Of a DNA stretch of 64,000 nt, positions 12,023 to 20,066 are shown in pieces; position 1 is the first letter of the stretch, and the number at the start of each line of letters is the position of its first letter. The notes under the pieces are model-generated. The model was not told the origin of the DNA. It saw nothing but the letters and a program-made list of their open reading frames with translations, and ran no database searches. The position numbers were made by a program, and so were the translations under genes. The stretch is from NCBI RefSeq assembly GCF_029889745.1, contig NZ_CP123639.1, positions 1,903,501 through 1,967,500 of the forward strand, given 5' to 3'. This DNA is from Ligilactobacillus faecis. GTDB taxonomy: Bacteria; Bacillota; Bacilli; Lactobacillales; Lactobacillaceae.

Positions 12023-12637
12023 ATGAAAGAAATCGCAAAAGACCTCTTAGAGATCAATGCTGTCAAATTATCACCTAAAGAACCTTTTACTTGGGCTAGT
12101 GGACTTAAAAGTCCGATCTATTGTGATAATCGTTTGACGATCAGTTATCCTAAGATCAGAAGAGCGATCGCTAAAGGACTCGCACAGTTGATCAAAGAAA
12201 ATTTTCCGACGGTTGAAGTTATTGCTGGAACTGCAACTGCAGGGATCCCACATGCTGCTTTTATCGCAGAAGAATTGAATTTGCCGTTAGTTTATGTTCG
12301 CTCAAAACCAAAAGATCACGGCCAAGGTCGCCAGATCGAAGGTGTTTTGAAAAAAGGAGCGAAAACAGTCGTGATCGATGATCTTTTATCAACTGGAGGT
12401 AGCGTCTTAAAAGCTGTCAAAGCTGCTGAAAATGAAGATGCTGACGTTTTAGGGGTCGCAGCGATCTTTAGTTATCAACTCAAAGCTTTAGAAGAAAACT
12501 TTAATAAAGCTCGCTTACCATTCATCACATTGACAAATTATACTGAGTTGTTAAGTGCCGCTCTTGAAACAGGACATATTTCAGCTGCTGAGGAAGAAAT
12601 TTTGCAAAAATGGCGTTTAGATCCAGCCGCATGGTGA
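12023..12637 (+). CDS. pyrE: Orotate phosphoribosyltransferase
   Basis: It transfers ribose 5-phosphate from PRPP to orotate, forming OMP for PyrF. The 204-residue protein has the PRPP-binding motif VVIDDLLSTGGS at about residues 116-127 and the flexible catalytic loop with KPKDHGQGRQIEG at about 95-107. It is the last gene of the pyr operon, 15 bases after pyrF, preceded by AAAGGAA and followed directly by an intrinsic terminator. Confidence 0.96.
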   Translation: MKEIAKDLLEINAVKLSPKEPFTWASGLKSPIYCDNRLTISYPKIRRAIAKGLAQLIKENFPTVEVIAGTATAGIPHAAFIAEELNLPLVYVRSKPKDHGQGRQIEGVLKKGAKTVVIDDLLSTGGSVLKAVKAAENEDADVLGVAAIFSYQLKALEENFNKARLPFITLTNYTELLSAALETGHISAAEEEILQKWRLDPAAW

Positions 12638-12643
12638 TTTAGG

Positions 12644-12669
12644 AAAAGACCAATTAAAGTGGTCTTTTT
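12644..12669 (+). terminator. Terminator of the pyr operon
   Basis: AAAAGACCA pairs with TGGTCTTTT around a seven-base loop, ending in a T run, six bases after the pyrE stop. Confidence 0.8.
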
Positions 12670-12687
12670 CATTTTTATTTACAAAAT

Positions 12688-12716
12688 TTGCAACAAAGGG
12701 CAAAGCTTTGTATAAT
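12688..12716 (+). promoter_or_regulatory. Promoter of the LCP-family gene
   Basis: TTGCAA (12688-12693) and a perfect TATAAT (12711-12716) are separated by 17 bases, about 40 bases before the chosen start codon. Confidence 0.7.
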
Positions 12717-12754
12717 AAATGGGGTTTTATTCATTAATAAGGTGGTTAGACGAT

Positions 12755-13687
12755 ATGGCAAATGAAAACAAAAAAAAGAGTAGGAAAAAACATTCGTGGT
12801 GGAAATGGGTCTTAGGTATAGTCGTAGCATTTTTAGTGATCGATGTAGCGATCGCAGCTAAACTTTACTATGATGCCAAGAAGTCGGTATCTACTACATA
12901 TAAGACAGTTAAATATAACGATAAGCGACAAGGAAAAGTCAATGTGACCAAAGGAGAACCCTTCTCAGTCCTTTTACTTGGAAGCGATACGGGCGAATAT
13001 GGTCGCTCTTATCAGGGACGCTCAGATACGATCATGGTTGCAGCAGTGACTACAAAAGGAACTAAGTTAGTTAGCATCCCGCGTGACACGTTAGTGACGA
13101 TCGCAGGGCATCCAGGTAACAACAAGATAAATGCAGCTTATTCTTATGATGGAGTCGCCGGTGCTTTGAACACATTACAAAACTATTTAGGAATCCCGAT
13201 CGATCACTATATCGAGATCAACATGAAAGGTCTTGAACAATTATCTGAAGCGATCGGTCCTGTCAAAGTTCAAAACGACCTTGATTTTACTAATTTAGGG
13301 ACTCATTTTCCTAAAGGTGAGGTAACGATCGACTCTAAAAATATTTTGGCATATACACGTATGCGTTATGAAGATCCTCGAGGAGATTACGGACGTCAAT
13401 TGCGTCAAAGGTTAGTGTTGGAAGCTTTAGTTGAGAAGGCAGCTTCGATCAATAGCTTAGCTAATTATCAGAATATCTTGAATGCGATCTCGACTAATAT
13501 GAAGACGGATCTGACTTTTGATGATCTAAAAGATATTATGACCAAATATTCAGGGGCTAAAAATATCGAGCAACTACAATTAAAGGGTGAGGGTCAAATG
13601 ATCGATGGGGTCTCTTATGAAGTTGTTCCTCAAGAAAATCTAACTAAGATCCGCGATACTCTTAAACAAACGTTGGAAATCAATTAG
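12755..13687 (+). CDS. LytR-CpsA-Psr (LCP) family cell-wall glycopolymer ligase
   Basis: LCP proteins transfer teichoic acids or polysaccharides from a lipid carrier to peptidoglycan at the outer membrane face. The 310-residue protein has a short basic cytoplasmic tail, one membrane segment (about residues 16-36) and an extracellular LCP domain with LLLGSDTGEYG, GRSDTIM and SIPRDTLV motifs; the Asp/Arg residues of these bind the polyprenyl pyrophosphate. An in-frame ATG at 12719 is closer to the promoter, but the AAGGTGG site at 12739-12745 fits ATG 12755 (nine-base spacing), so I use that. It is monocistronic. Whether it handles teichoic acid or capsule is not visible. Confidence 0.88.
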   Translation: MANENKKKSRKKHSWWKWVLGIVVAFLVIDVAIAAKLYYDAKKSVSTTYKTVKYNDKRQGKVNVTKGEPFSVLLLGSDTGEYGRSYQGRSDTIMVAAVTTKGTKLVSIPRDTLVTIAGHPGNNKINAAYSYDGVAGALNTLQNYLGIPIDHYIEINMKGLEQLSEAIGPVKVQNDLDFTNLGTHFPKGEVTIDSKNILAYTRMRYEDPRGDYGRQLRQRLVLEALVEKAASINSLANYQNILNAISTNMKTDLTFDDLKDIMTKYSGAKNIEQLQLKGEGQMIDGVSYEVVPQENLTKIRDTLKQTLEIN

Positions 13688-13742
13688 TAAAAAATACAGT
13701 TGATCTTAATTTGACAAGCAGTTATTTTTTCAACCGTCTGTG

Positions 13743-13771
13743 TTGAAAAAACGAAAGATTGAAAGTATAAT
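13743..13771 (+). promoter_or_regulatory. Promoter of an orphan small RNA
   Basis: TTGAAA (13743-13748) and TATAAT (13766-13771) are separated by 17 bases. No start codon with a ribosome-binding site follows before the terminator at 13911. The -35 box is part of an inverted repeat, TTTTTTCAAC / GTTGAAAAAA, at about 13726-13750, which could be the LCP terminator or an operator. Confidence 0.65.
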
Positions 13772-13777
13772 GTAACT

Positions 13778-13911
13778 AAGCATAAGCGGGATATTATTTT
13801 GTATGCTGTTTTGTGCTTGCGTATTTATAATAGAAAACTTTATGTGGAAGTGAAGTTTTCGTAATAAAATAGGGCAGATCGTGTGGAAGCGTTCTGCCCT
13901 ATTTTTATTTT
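13778..13911 (+). ncRNA. Candidate structured small RNA, about 134 nt
   Basis: A near-consensus promoter, no credible ORF and a very strong terminator define this candidate. Three hairpins can be drawn in order: AGCATA with TATGCT; GAAAACTT with AAGTTTTC; and the terminator AATAGGGCAGA with TCTGCCCTATT followed by TTTTATTTT. The second and third loops share GTGGAAG. I do not recognise it as tmRNA, 6S, SRP or a known riboswitch, and the downstream LysR gene has its own promoter, so it appears free-standing. The class is unknown. Confidence 0.55.
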
Positions 13912-14091
13912 AAAGAAAATTATAAGAAAATATTTATTTATTATAAAGAACAGGCATGCGTTTTATTGTAACGTTTAAATAAATTCTAATTAAAATTATT
14001 TCCGGAAAGATTTTTGTTAGAGAAATTTAGTATATGACGCGATAAATACCAATATAAAGGAAAAATTCAATATTATGTAGGGTGAAATATT
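13912..14091. other. AT-rich spacer without recognisable features
   Basis: Between the small-RNA terminator and the LysR promoter lies AT-rich sequence in which I see no ORF, hairpin or repeat of note. Confidence 0.5.
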
Positions 14092-14120
14092 TTAACATTG
14101 CTATCATAATATAGTATACT
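14092..14120 (+). promoter_or_regulatory. Promoter of the LysR-type gene
   Basis: TTAACA (14092-14097) and TATACT (14115-14120) with a 17-base spacer; the gene starts about 70 bases downstream. Confidence 0.5.
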
Positions 14121-14190
14121 TATTTATATAAAGATAAGATATTAGGCATCTGAATTAATAAGGTGTAATGCTAGTAGAAAGGATACTCTT

Positions 14191-15141
14191 ATGAAGACAC
14201 AACAAGAAAATATATTTTCTTCTAAAACATTGACTTATTTTTTACAGCTTGCAGAGACCATGAGCTATACTCAAGCAGCGCAGATCTTAGGGATCACCCA
14301 ACCAGCTCTGACGCAACAAATAAAAAAATTAGAAAGGACCGTAGGCGCACCACTTTTTTATTCGATCGGTAAAAAGCTACATCTGTCGGACGCTGGCTAT
14401 ACGATGCTTGATGCGACTCATCAGATCTATGAGACTTTGAACAAAGCAGCTGATGAGATCCAACAATCGACAAGTGCAACTCAAGGGACGATCAATATCG
14501 GGATCTTAGCCTCGATCGAGGATCAAGTTTTTACAGATTTTGCGATCGATTATTATGAAAAGAATAACGGGATCAAACTATCAACACACATGTTGACACG
14601 TAAAGAGATCTGGGAACGTTTAGAAAATAATACGATCGATCTAGCAGTTATGTATTTACCCGATGAAAGTATCAAAAATTGGAAACCGTATGAAACAAAG
14701 AAGATCATCACAGAAGATCTCCTATTTTTACACAATAATGAAAGGCTTCAGAAACGCAAAAGAGTTCGTTTGAAAGATACTTTGAGCAACAAATGGGTCA
14801 CTTACCCGCCTAAATATTATTTGAATGATATTATTCGTGAAGCTTATAAAAATTCAATGGTCGATCGTCCAAGTAGTGTAGCTCATTTTGCTAAACCAGA
14901 ACAGATCTTTGAATTTGCTAAAAAGACTGGTTCGTATACCGCCTTACCAGCTTCATTTGTCGTTGCGCATAATCGAGAAGATTTAGGTATGGCGTTGTTT
15001 GAACCAGAGATCAAATTTGAGATGGCTTTTGTCTTTCGAAAGGGAAAAGATCAGATCCCACGGATCGATAATTTTTTAGCAACTTTTGATAGTTATTTAT
15101 CTGAAAAGGATTATGTTTCACGCTTAAAAGCTTCGATCTAG
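14191..15141 (+). CDS. LysR-family transcriptional regulator
   Basis: The 316-residue protein has the standard layout. An N-terminal winged helix-turn-helix at about residues 10-70 carries the pattern YTQAAQILGITQPALTQQIKKLE, and a periplasmic-binding-protein-like effector domain begins at about residue 95. The start ATG follows AGAAAGGATACTC. The neighbours are an orphan small RNA upstream and a convergent MgtC-like gene downstream, so no obvious target gene is adjacent or divergent. Its ligand and regulon cannot be inferred from this window. Confidence 0.88.
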   Translation: MKTQQENIFSSKTLTYFLQLAETMSYTQAAQILGITQPALTQQIKKLERTVGAPLFYSIGKKLHLSDAGYTMLDATHQIYETLNKAADEIQQSTSATQGTINIGILASIEDQVFTDFAIDYYEKNNGIKLSTHMLTRKEIWERLENNTIDLAVMYLPDESIKNWKPYETKKIITEDLLFLHNNERLQKRKRVRLKDTLSNKWVTYPPKYYLNDIIREAYKNSMVDRPSSVAHFAKPEQIFEFAKKTGSYTALPASFVVAHNREDLGMALFEPEIKFEMAFVFRKGKDQIPRIDNFLATFDSYLSEKDYVSRLKASI

Positions 15142-15241
15142 CGAAAAACACTACCGTAAGTTTGTATATCAAAAAAGTTCCTAGCGCTTTTTGTTTGTTA
15201 CGCTCCATTGCAAATTTGGAAAATTGATATTTTTTATAAAT

Positions 15242-15290
15242 AAAGACATCTTCAAGTTTTCGACATACGAAATTTGAAGATGTCTTTATT
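15242..15290. terminator. Bidirectional terminator between LysR and mgtC-like genes
   Basis: AAAGACATCTTCAA pairs with TTGAAGATGTCTTT around a loop of about 18 bases, with T-rich flanks on both strands. It serves two convergent genes. Confidence 0.65.
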
Positions 15291-15309
15291 TAGGAGAGCC
15301 TTACTTATT

Positions 15310-16017
15310 TTAGTCAACTTCTAATTCGATGATCTGGTCGTTTTTCATTAAGTATGTAAAGAGATCATTCATTTTCCTGTGTGGTTTTAAGTGGCCGTAG
15401 ATACGAAAAGCGATCGCCTGACCATCATAATTATAGAGAACATGGTCAGAAGGTAGCACAAAAAATTTTTGATCAAGTTCTTTTTGAAGTTTGCAAATAT
15501 CAGCGATCGAACCGGTCATGCGGATAAACAAAATGATTCGATGATGATGATTTTCAGCGATCTGATCAAATAAGCGCCCCAATAGCTCTGCGCCTAAAAC
15601 AAAAAAAGTACTAATAAGCCCGATACTATATAGACCTGAACCAAAAGCAAGTCCGATCCCACCTGTGACCCAGATCCCAGCAGCTGTTGTGAGTCCATCG
15701 ATGATCCGATTATGCCGATTCAAGATCGTTCCGGCTCCAAGAAAGCCGATCCCGCTGACGACTTGAGCTGCGATCCGTGATGGATCAAGACTCCAATTGC
15801 TTTTGGTCAGTGAAAGCAGGTCAAAGAAACCGTATTTTGAAACGATCATGACTAAAGCTGCGCCTAAAGCGATCAATGAGTGAGTCCGAATGCCGGCGTC
15901 TTTTACCTTGCGTTTACGCTCAAAGCCGATCATTCCTCCGCTCAAAGTAGCTAGGAGGAGGCGAAGTGTCCAATCTATTTCTGGGATGTTAACTAGGTGT
16001 GAAACTGAAAAAATAAT
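15310..16017 (-). CDS. MgtC/SapB-family membrane protein, probable ATT start
   Basis: MgtC/SapB proteins are inner-membrane proteins linked to magnesium homeostasis and acid or host survival. Four to five N-terminal membrane spans carry the family motifs GGMIGFERKRK, ALGAALVMIVSKYG and GIGFLGAGTI, and a C-terminal soluble domain of about 90 residues follows. The only conventional start in frame (TTG at 15945) would delete the conserved first half of TM1 (WTLRLLLATLSGG). The frame stays open upstream to a stop just before GGGGGG. Start candidates there are two ATT codons (16017, 16014), six or more bases after AAGGGGGG, so I extend to ATT 16017. The start choice is inference. Confidence 0.78.
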   Translation of the reverse strand: MIFSVSHLVNIPEIDWTLRLLLATLSGGMIGFERKRKVKDAGIRTHSLIALGAALVMIVSKYGFFDLLSLTKSNWSLDPSRIAAQVVSGIGFLGAGTILNRHNRIIDGLTTAAGIWVTGGIGLAFGSGLYSIGLISTFFVLGAELLGRLFDQIAENHHHRIILFIRMTGSIADICKLQKELDQKFFVLPSDHVLYNYDGQAIAFRIYGHLKPHRKMNDLFTYLMKNDQIIELEVD

Positions 16018-16207
16018 GTTGATCCCCCCTTAAAATACTTTGTCAGGCTACCTCATCAATAGTATACAGCGCTTTTGAAACAAAGAGTAATATCTTGGAT
16101 CATCATTGTTAAAGAAATGCTGTTTTGCTAGGGCAAGGCTTTATTTTACTATGTTTCTTATGGTAAGATGAGTAAGGTCAATAGAATTTTAGATGGGAGC
16201 GATAATT

Positions 16208-17137
16208 TTGACAAAAGAATTAGTTTTTGGGCACAAGAACCCTGATACAGACGCGATCGTAGCGGCTAAAGCTTATTCATATCTTCAAAATCAGTTAGGA
16301 AAAGAAACTGAAGCAGTTGCTTTAGGCGAACCAAATGAAGAAACAAAATTTGTTTTAGCATATTTTGATGAACCAGCCCCTCGTGTCGTGGACAACGCAC
16401 GTCCTGAAGTGGAAGCTGTAATGTTAGTTGATCATAATGAAGAACAACAAAGTATTGCTGATATCAAAGAAGTGACGGTGACAAATGTTGTTGATCATCA
16501 TCGGATCGCCAACTTTGCAACGGCAGCGCCTTTATACTATCATGCTGAACCGGTTGGTTGTACAAGTACGATCATTTATGGTGAATTTTTGGCACATGGG
16601 ATCGAGATCCCTGCTAAGTTGGCTGGTTTGATGCTTTCAGCGATCATTTCAGATACGCTTTTATTCAAATCACCAACAACAACAGCAAAAGATGAAGTTG
16701 CGGCACAAGCTTTAGCTAAACTTGCCGGCGTTGATCTTGAAAGTTATGGACTTGAAATGCTTAAAGCAGGTACAAATTTAGCAAGTAAAACAGAAGAAGA
16801 GCTTATCACAGCTGATGCTAAGTCATTTGATATGGGTGGAAAGACAGTTCGTGTCGATCAAGTAAATACTGTTGATCTTGCAGAAGTTTTTGCACGTGAA
16901 GAAGCATTACGTCAAGCGATCACAGCACAAAGTAAGGCGGAAGGTTACGATCTATTCTTATTGATGGTCACAAATATCTTAGATTCAAATACACGTCTTT
17001 TAGTTATCGGTGAACCACAAGAAATGGTCGAAAAAGCCTTTGATAAAAAATTAGTCGATGGTAAGATGGATCTACCGGGAGTTGTTTCGCGTAAGAAACA
17101 GATCGTTCCTCAACTCGAAGCTGCTTTTAACGCTTAA
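16208..17137 (+). CDS. ppaC: Manganese-dependent inorganic pyrophosphatase
   Basis: This DHH-family enzyme hydrolyses pyrophosphate in the cytoplasm and so drives biosynthetic reactions forward. The 309-residue protein shows [11 protein letters not shown] near the N-terminus, VDHNE, the DHH motif [17 protein letters not shown], and the C-terminal DHHA2 substrate-binding SRKKQ segment. I take the TTG at 16208 as the start because GGGAG at 16196-16200 is correctly spaced; an in-frame ATG at 16193 has no ribosome-binding site. Single-gene unit ending in a terminator. Confidence 0.94.
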   Translation: MTKELVFGHKNPDTDAIVAAKAYSYLQNQLGKETEAVALGEPNEETKFVLAYFDEPAPRVVDNARPEVEAVMLVDHNEEQQSIADIKEVTVTNVVDHHRIANFATAAPLYYHAEPVGCTSTIIYGEFLAHGIEIPAKLAGLMLSAIISDTLLFKSPTTTAKDEVAAQALAKLAGVDLESYGLEMLKAGTNLASKTEEELITADAKSFDMGGKTVRVDQVNTVDLAEVFAREEALRQAITAQSKAEGYDLFLLMVTNILDSNTRLLVIGEPQEMVEKAFDKKLVDGKMDLPGVVSRKKQIVPQLEAAFNA

Positions 17138-17148
17138 GCTACCTAAAA

Positions 17149-17189
17149 ACGAGCTGAAGTAGGTCTTGACCTATGTAAGCTCATTTTTT
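17149..17189 (+). terminator. Terminator of ppaC
   Basis: GAGCT..TAGGTC pairs with GACCTA..AAGCTC in a two-part stem, followed by ATTTTTTATT. Confidence 0.6.
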
Positions 17190-17233
17190 ATTGAACGTAA
17201 AAATCGATAAATTTATTAAAAGGTGCTGAGTAG

Positions 17234-17995
17234 ATGAGTCAAGAAAAACGGATCCAAATGATCAAACAGTTACTTGAAGAGCGCCAAGAATTATCTACAA
17301 AAGATATTATGCAAGAATTTGGGATCTCGCAAGATACAGCTCGTCGCGACATCGTTTTGCTGACTAAGCGTGGCGAAGTCAAACGGACCCACGGCGGGAT
17401 CTTACCGCTTGATTTTGGACGCAGTGTCCCAAATTTTCAAAGTCGTCTAGCGCGCTTTACGAAACAAAAAACGCAGATCGCATTAGAGGCGGCAAAATAT
17501 TTCAAACCACACCAAGTTTACTTTGTTGATTCTTCGACGATCCTTTTAAAAACTTGTCAAAATATCAATATGCCATTGACGATCGTAACGCACTCTTTGG
17601 ATAATTGCATGGCTTTAGCCGAACATAATAAGGTCAAAGTCAAGGTTTTAAGCGGGACTTTAAACCATGAGAATCGCTATTTTTATTCAAATCTGGCGAT
17701 CGAAGAATTACAAAACATCGTCTTTGATACAGCTTTTATCGCTGCATCAGGGATCGATGCTAATGGAGCCTATTTATTAGATCAAGGTGATGCTCAGATC
17801 GTGGGAATGGCAGTCAAACGTGCCCGCCAAGTGATCCTAGTTGCTGAACATCAAAAATTTGTCAATAAGTCATATTATCGGATCTGCCCGTTAGATAAGA
17901 TCTCACTTTTCATCACAGATCAAGAACCGACAAAAGAACAAAGAGCGATGTTTGTAGCTGACACACAGATCGTAGTCGCAAATGAGCAGAACTAA
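17234..17995 (+). CDS. DeoR-family transcriptional regulator
   Basis: The 253-residue protein has an N-terminal DeoR helix-turn-helix (about residues 3-58), with the family signature RRDIVLLTKRGEVKRTHGG. A C-terminal DeoRC sensor domain, which usually binds sugar phosphates, carries FVDSSTILLKTCQNI and later GID, DQGDA and KRARQVILVAEHQKF segments. It is a single-gene unit with a strong terminator and has no linked sugar operon. The neighbouring bioY has its own BirA-type control, so a functional link is not evident. Confidence 0.9.
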   Translation: MSQEKRIQMIKQLLEERQELSTKDIMQEFGISQDTARRDIVLLTKRGEVKRTHGGILPLDFGRSVPNFQSRLARFTKQKTQIALEAAKYFKPHQVYFVDSSTILLKTCQNINMPLTIVTHSLDNCMALAEHNKVKVKVLSGTLNHENRYFYSNLAIEELQNIVFDTAFIAASGIDANGAYLLDQGDAQIVGMAVKRARQVILVAEHQKFVNKSYYRICPLDKISLFITDQEPTKEQRAMFVADTQIVVANEQN

Positions 17996-18030
17996 AAAAA
18001 TATACTTCGCAAAACGAAGTATATTTTTTT
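17996..18030 (+). terminator. Terminator of the DeoR-family gene
   Basis: AAATATACTTCG pairs with CGAAGTATATTT around a CAAAA loop, then a T run. Confidence 0.8.
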
Positions 18031-18037
18031 AAAATTT

Positions 18038-18071
18038 AATGTCAACCTAAATAGAGGTTTTGGTTGACAAT
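18038..18071. promoter_or_regulatory. BirA-type biotin operator before bioY
   Basis: The inverted repeat TGTCAACC, 14 bases, GGTTGACA closely matches the Firmicute BirA box (TTGTTAACC-N14/15-GGTTAACAA). Its right arm overlaps the -35 box of the bioY promoter, so bound biotinyl-AMP-loaded BirA would block transcription. Confidence 0.8.
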
Positions 18072-18092
18072 TAAAAGAAGGCGTTTTATGAT
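18064..18092 (+). promoter_or_regulatory. Promoter of bioY
   Basis: Perfect TTGACA (18064-18069), 17-base spacer, TATGAT (18087-18092); the -35 box lies inside the BirA operator. Confidence 0.8.
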
Positions 18093-18128
18093 GAGAGAGT
18101 AGATTTTTGTTTTAAAGGAATTGGTGAA

Positions 18129-18671
18129 ATGACAAAAGAAAAAATGTTTTATATATGTACGTCAGGGATCTTGCTTGCTTTTTTGATCATTTGTTCACAA
18201 TTGACGATCCCTTTACCGCTGATACCGTTGACATTGCAAACGTTAGCTGTTGGTCTGATCGCAACTTTACTACCAGTGAGATATGCTTTAGAAACGATCG
18301 GAGCCTATCTTTTACTAGGAGCACTTGGATTGCCGGTTTTTGCTAATTTTAAAGGGGGACCTGCTGTTTTTCTCTCACCGACAGGCGGATATTTAGTAGG
18401 CTTTATCGTCTATATTTTAGTTACATGCGCGTTACTCAAAAATAGAAATGGGTTATTTTGGACAATGCTAGCCAATTTATGTGGGGCCTTTTTACAACTG
18501 CTTTGTGGAAGTTTAGGGCTGATGTTCTTGACAGATGTATCTTTTCTTACCGCATTTTTGACTGGGACGTTACCATTTCTTGTGCCAGGACTTATCAAAG
18601 TCTGCTTAGTTGTTTTGATCGCTAGAGCAGTTGAACCTAATTTTGCGAAATATTTAGCTGAAAGTAAATAA
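18129..18671 (+). CDS. bioY: Biotin transporter substrate-binding subunit BioY
   Basis: BioY is the biotin-binding S component of an energy-coupling-factor transporter. The 180-residue protein is highly hydrophobic with about six membrane spans. It contains the family motifs TIPLPLIPLTLQTLAVGL near residue 30 and a central GGPAVFLSPTGGYLVGF segment. The ATG follows AAAGGAATTGGTGA. No ecfA or ecfT genes are adjacent, so it likely uses the shared housekeeping ECF module. The BirA box upstream strongly supports biotin as substrate. Confidence 0.93.
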   Translation: MTKEKMFYICTSGILLAFLIICSQLTIPLPLIPLTLQTLAVGLIATLLPVRYALETIGAYLLLGALGLPVFANFKGGPAVFLSPTGGYLVGFIVYILVTCALLKNRNGLFWTMLANLCGAFLQLLCGSLGLMFLTDVSFLTAFLTGTLPFLVPGLIKVCLVVLIARAVEPNFAKYLAESK

Positions 18672-18681
18672 TTTTTGGTGT

Positions 18682-18726
18682 AGTTTGAGCTTCTTGTTGC
18701 TTTGGCAAGAAGGTCAGACTCTTTTT
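18682..18726 (+). terminator. Terminator of bioY
   Basis: A stem with core CTTCTTG / CAAGAAG and outer AGT / ACT pairs (internal mismatches) is followed by CTTTTTT. Confidence 0.6.
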
Positions 18727-18834
18727 TATGCTATTTACATCGCAAAATTTTGCGACGGATTTGAAAAAATATTTTAGTTATGCTTATGTTTTGCGGTATA
18801 ATAAATACAATTTAAAGAAAAGGGGTCAAAAAAG

Positions 18835-19995
18835 ATGCAAGAAAGATTCAATCGTCAGATCGAAGCGATCGCAGTCTCAGATATTCGCCAATTTGATAGT
18901 GAAGTTAGTCAGATCGAGGGGATCATCAAATTGACTTTAGGTGAGCCAGATTTTAATACTCCTGAACACGTAAAGTCTGCTGGGATCCAAGCGATCCAAG
19001 CCGATAAGTCGCATTATACGCCCAATGCTGGGATCATGGAACTTAGAGAAGCTACTGCCAAATATTTCAATGAAAAATATGCGCTTGCTTATGCACCAAC
19101 GCAAGTCGTAACGACAGTTGGAGCCACAGAAGCGATCGCTGCAAGTCTGCAGACGATCTTGAATCCTGGGGACACTGTCTTGATGCCGACACCCGTTTTT
19201 CCGATCTATGCTCCGATCAGCCAGTTGAATGGGGCCAATGTATTGCAGATCGATACGAGTGCTGATGGTTTTATTTTGACGCCTGAACGTCTCAAACAAG
19301 TCTTAGCTACTGAGCAAGGACAAAAAGCCAAGGCTTTAGTTTTAGTCTATCCAAGTAATCCAACAGGAGTTACTTATACAAAAGAACAATTAGAAGCTCT
19401 AGCAAAAGTAGTTACAGAAGCTGATCTATGGGCTTTGTGTGATGAAGTTTATGCTGAATTGACTTATACTGGGACTCATCATTCGCTGGCTAGCTTTGCT
19501 CCTGAAAATACGATCGTCATCAGCGGGCTTTCAAAATCACACGCAATGACTGGTTGGCGCGTAGGTTTTATTTTAGGACCAAAAGATTTCAGTGAACAAG
19601 TAGTCAAGGCCCATCAATATATGGTCACAGCTCCAACAACTAGTGTACAGTATGCTGCTTTAGAAGCTGTAACAAATGGTAAAGATGATGCACTTGAAAT
19701 GAAAAAAGAGTATCAAAAGCGCCGTGATCTTATGAAAGAAGCCTTGGAAGAATTGGGCTTTGAAGTTGCTCGCCCAGCGGGGGCATTTTATCTATTTGCT
19801 AAGATCCCTAATAAATGTGGGCTTGATTCGTGGTCTTTTGTGCGCCGATTAGCAAAAGAAAACAAAGTTGCTTTGATCCCAGGTGTTTCTTTTGGCCAAG
19901 GGGGCGAAGGGTATGTTCGACTGAGCTATGCTGCTTCAGAAGAAGATCTCCGTGAAGCAAGCAAAAGGATCAAAGCATTTATGCAAAAATTCTAG
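18835..19995 (+). CDS. patA: PLP-dependent aminotransferase, PatA-like
   Basis: This class I/II aminotransferase has 386 residues and resembles Bacillus PatA along its whole length, which transaminates N-acetyl-LL-2,6-diaminopimelate in lysine/peptidoglycan-precursor synthesis. Visible motifs are HYTPNAGIMELREA, VYPSNPTGVTY with the PLP-binding Asn, DEVYAELTY, and the Schiff-base lysine in SGLSKSHAMTGWRVG. The ATG follows AAAAGGGGTC. The gene stands alone, with no dap genes, so an aromatic-amino-acid aminotransferase (AraT) remains an alternative. The next gene, murI, also supplies cell-wall precursors. Confidence 0.82.
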   Translation: MQERFNRQIEAIAVSDIRQFDSEVSQIEGIIKLTLGEPDFNTPEHVKSAGIQAIQADKSHYTPNAGIMELREATAKYFNEKYALAYAPTQVVTTVGATEAIAASLQTILNPGDTVLMPTPVFPIYAPISQLNGANVLQIDTSADGFILTPERLKQVLATEQGQKAKALVLVYPSNPTGVTYTKEQLEALAKVVTEADLWALCDEVYAELTYTGTHHSLASFAPENTIVISGLSKSHAMTGWRVGFILGPKDFSEQVVKAHQYMVTAPTTSVQYAALEAVTNGKDDALEMKKEYQKRRDLMKEALEELGFEVARPAGAFYLFAKIPNKCGLDSWSFVRRLAKENKVALIPGVSFGQGGEGYVRLSYAASEEDLREASKRIKAFMQKF

Positions 19996-20066
19996 GCTCT
20001 TGCTTTAGCAATAAAAAGTGATAGAATAATTAATTGTGAAACTGTTTGAGAGATGAGGAACAAAAG

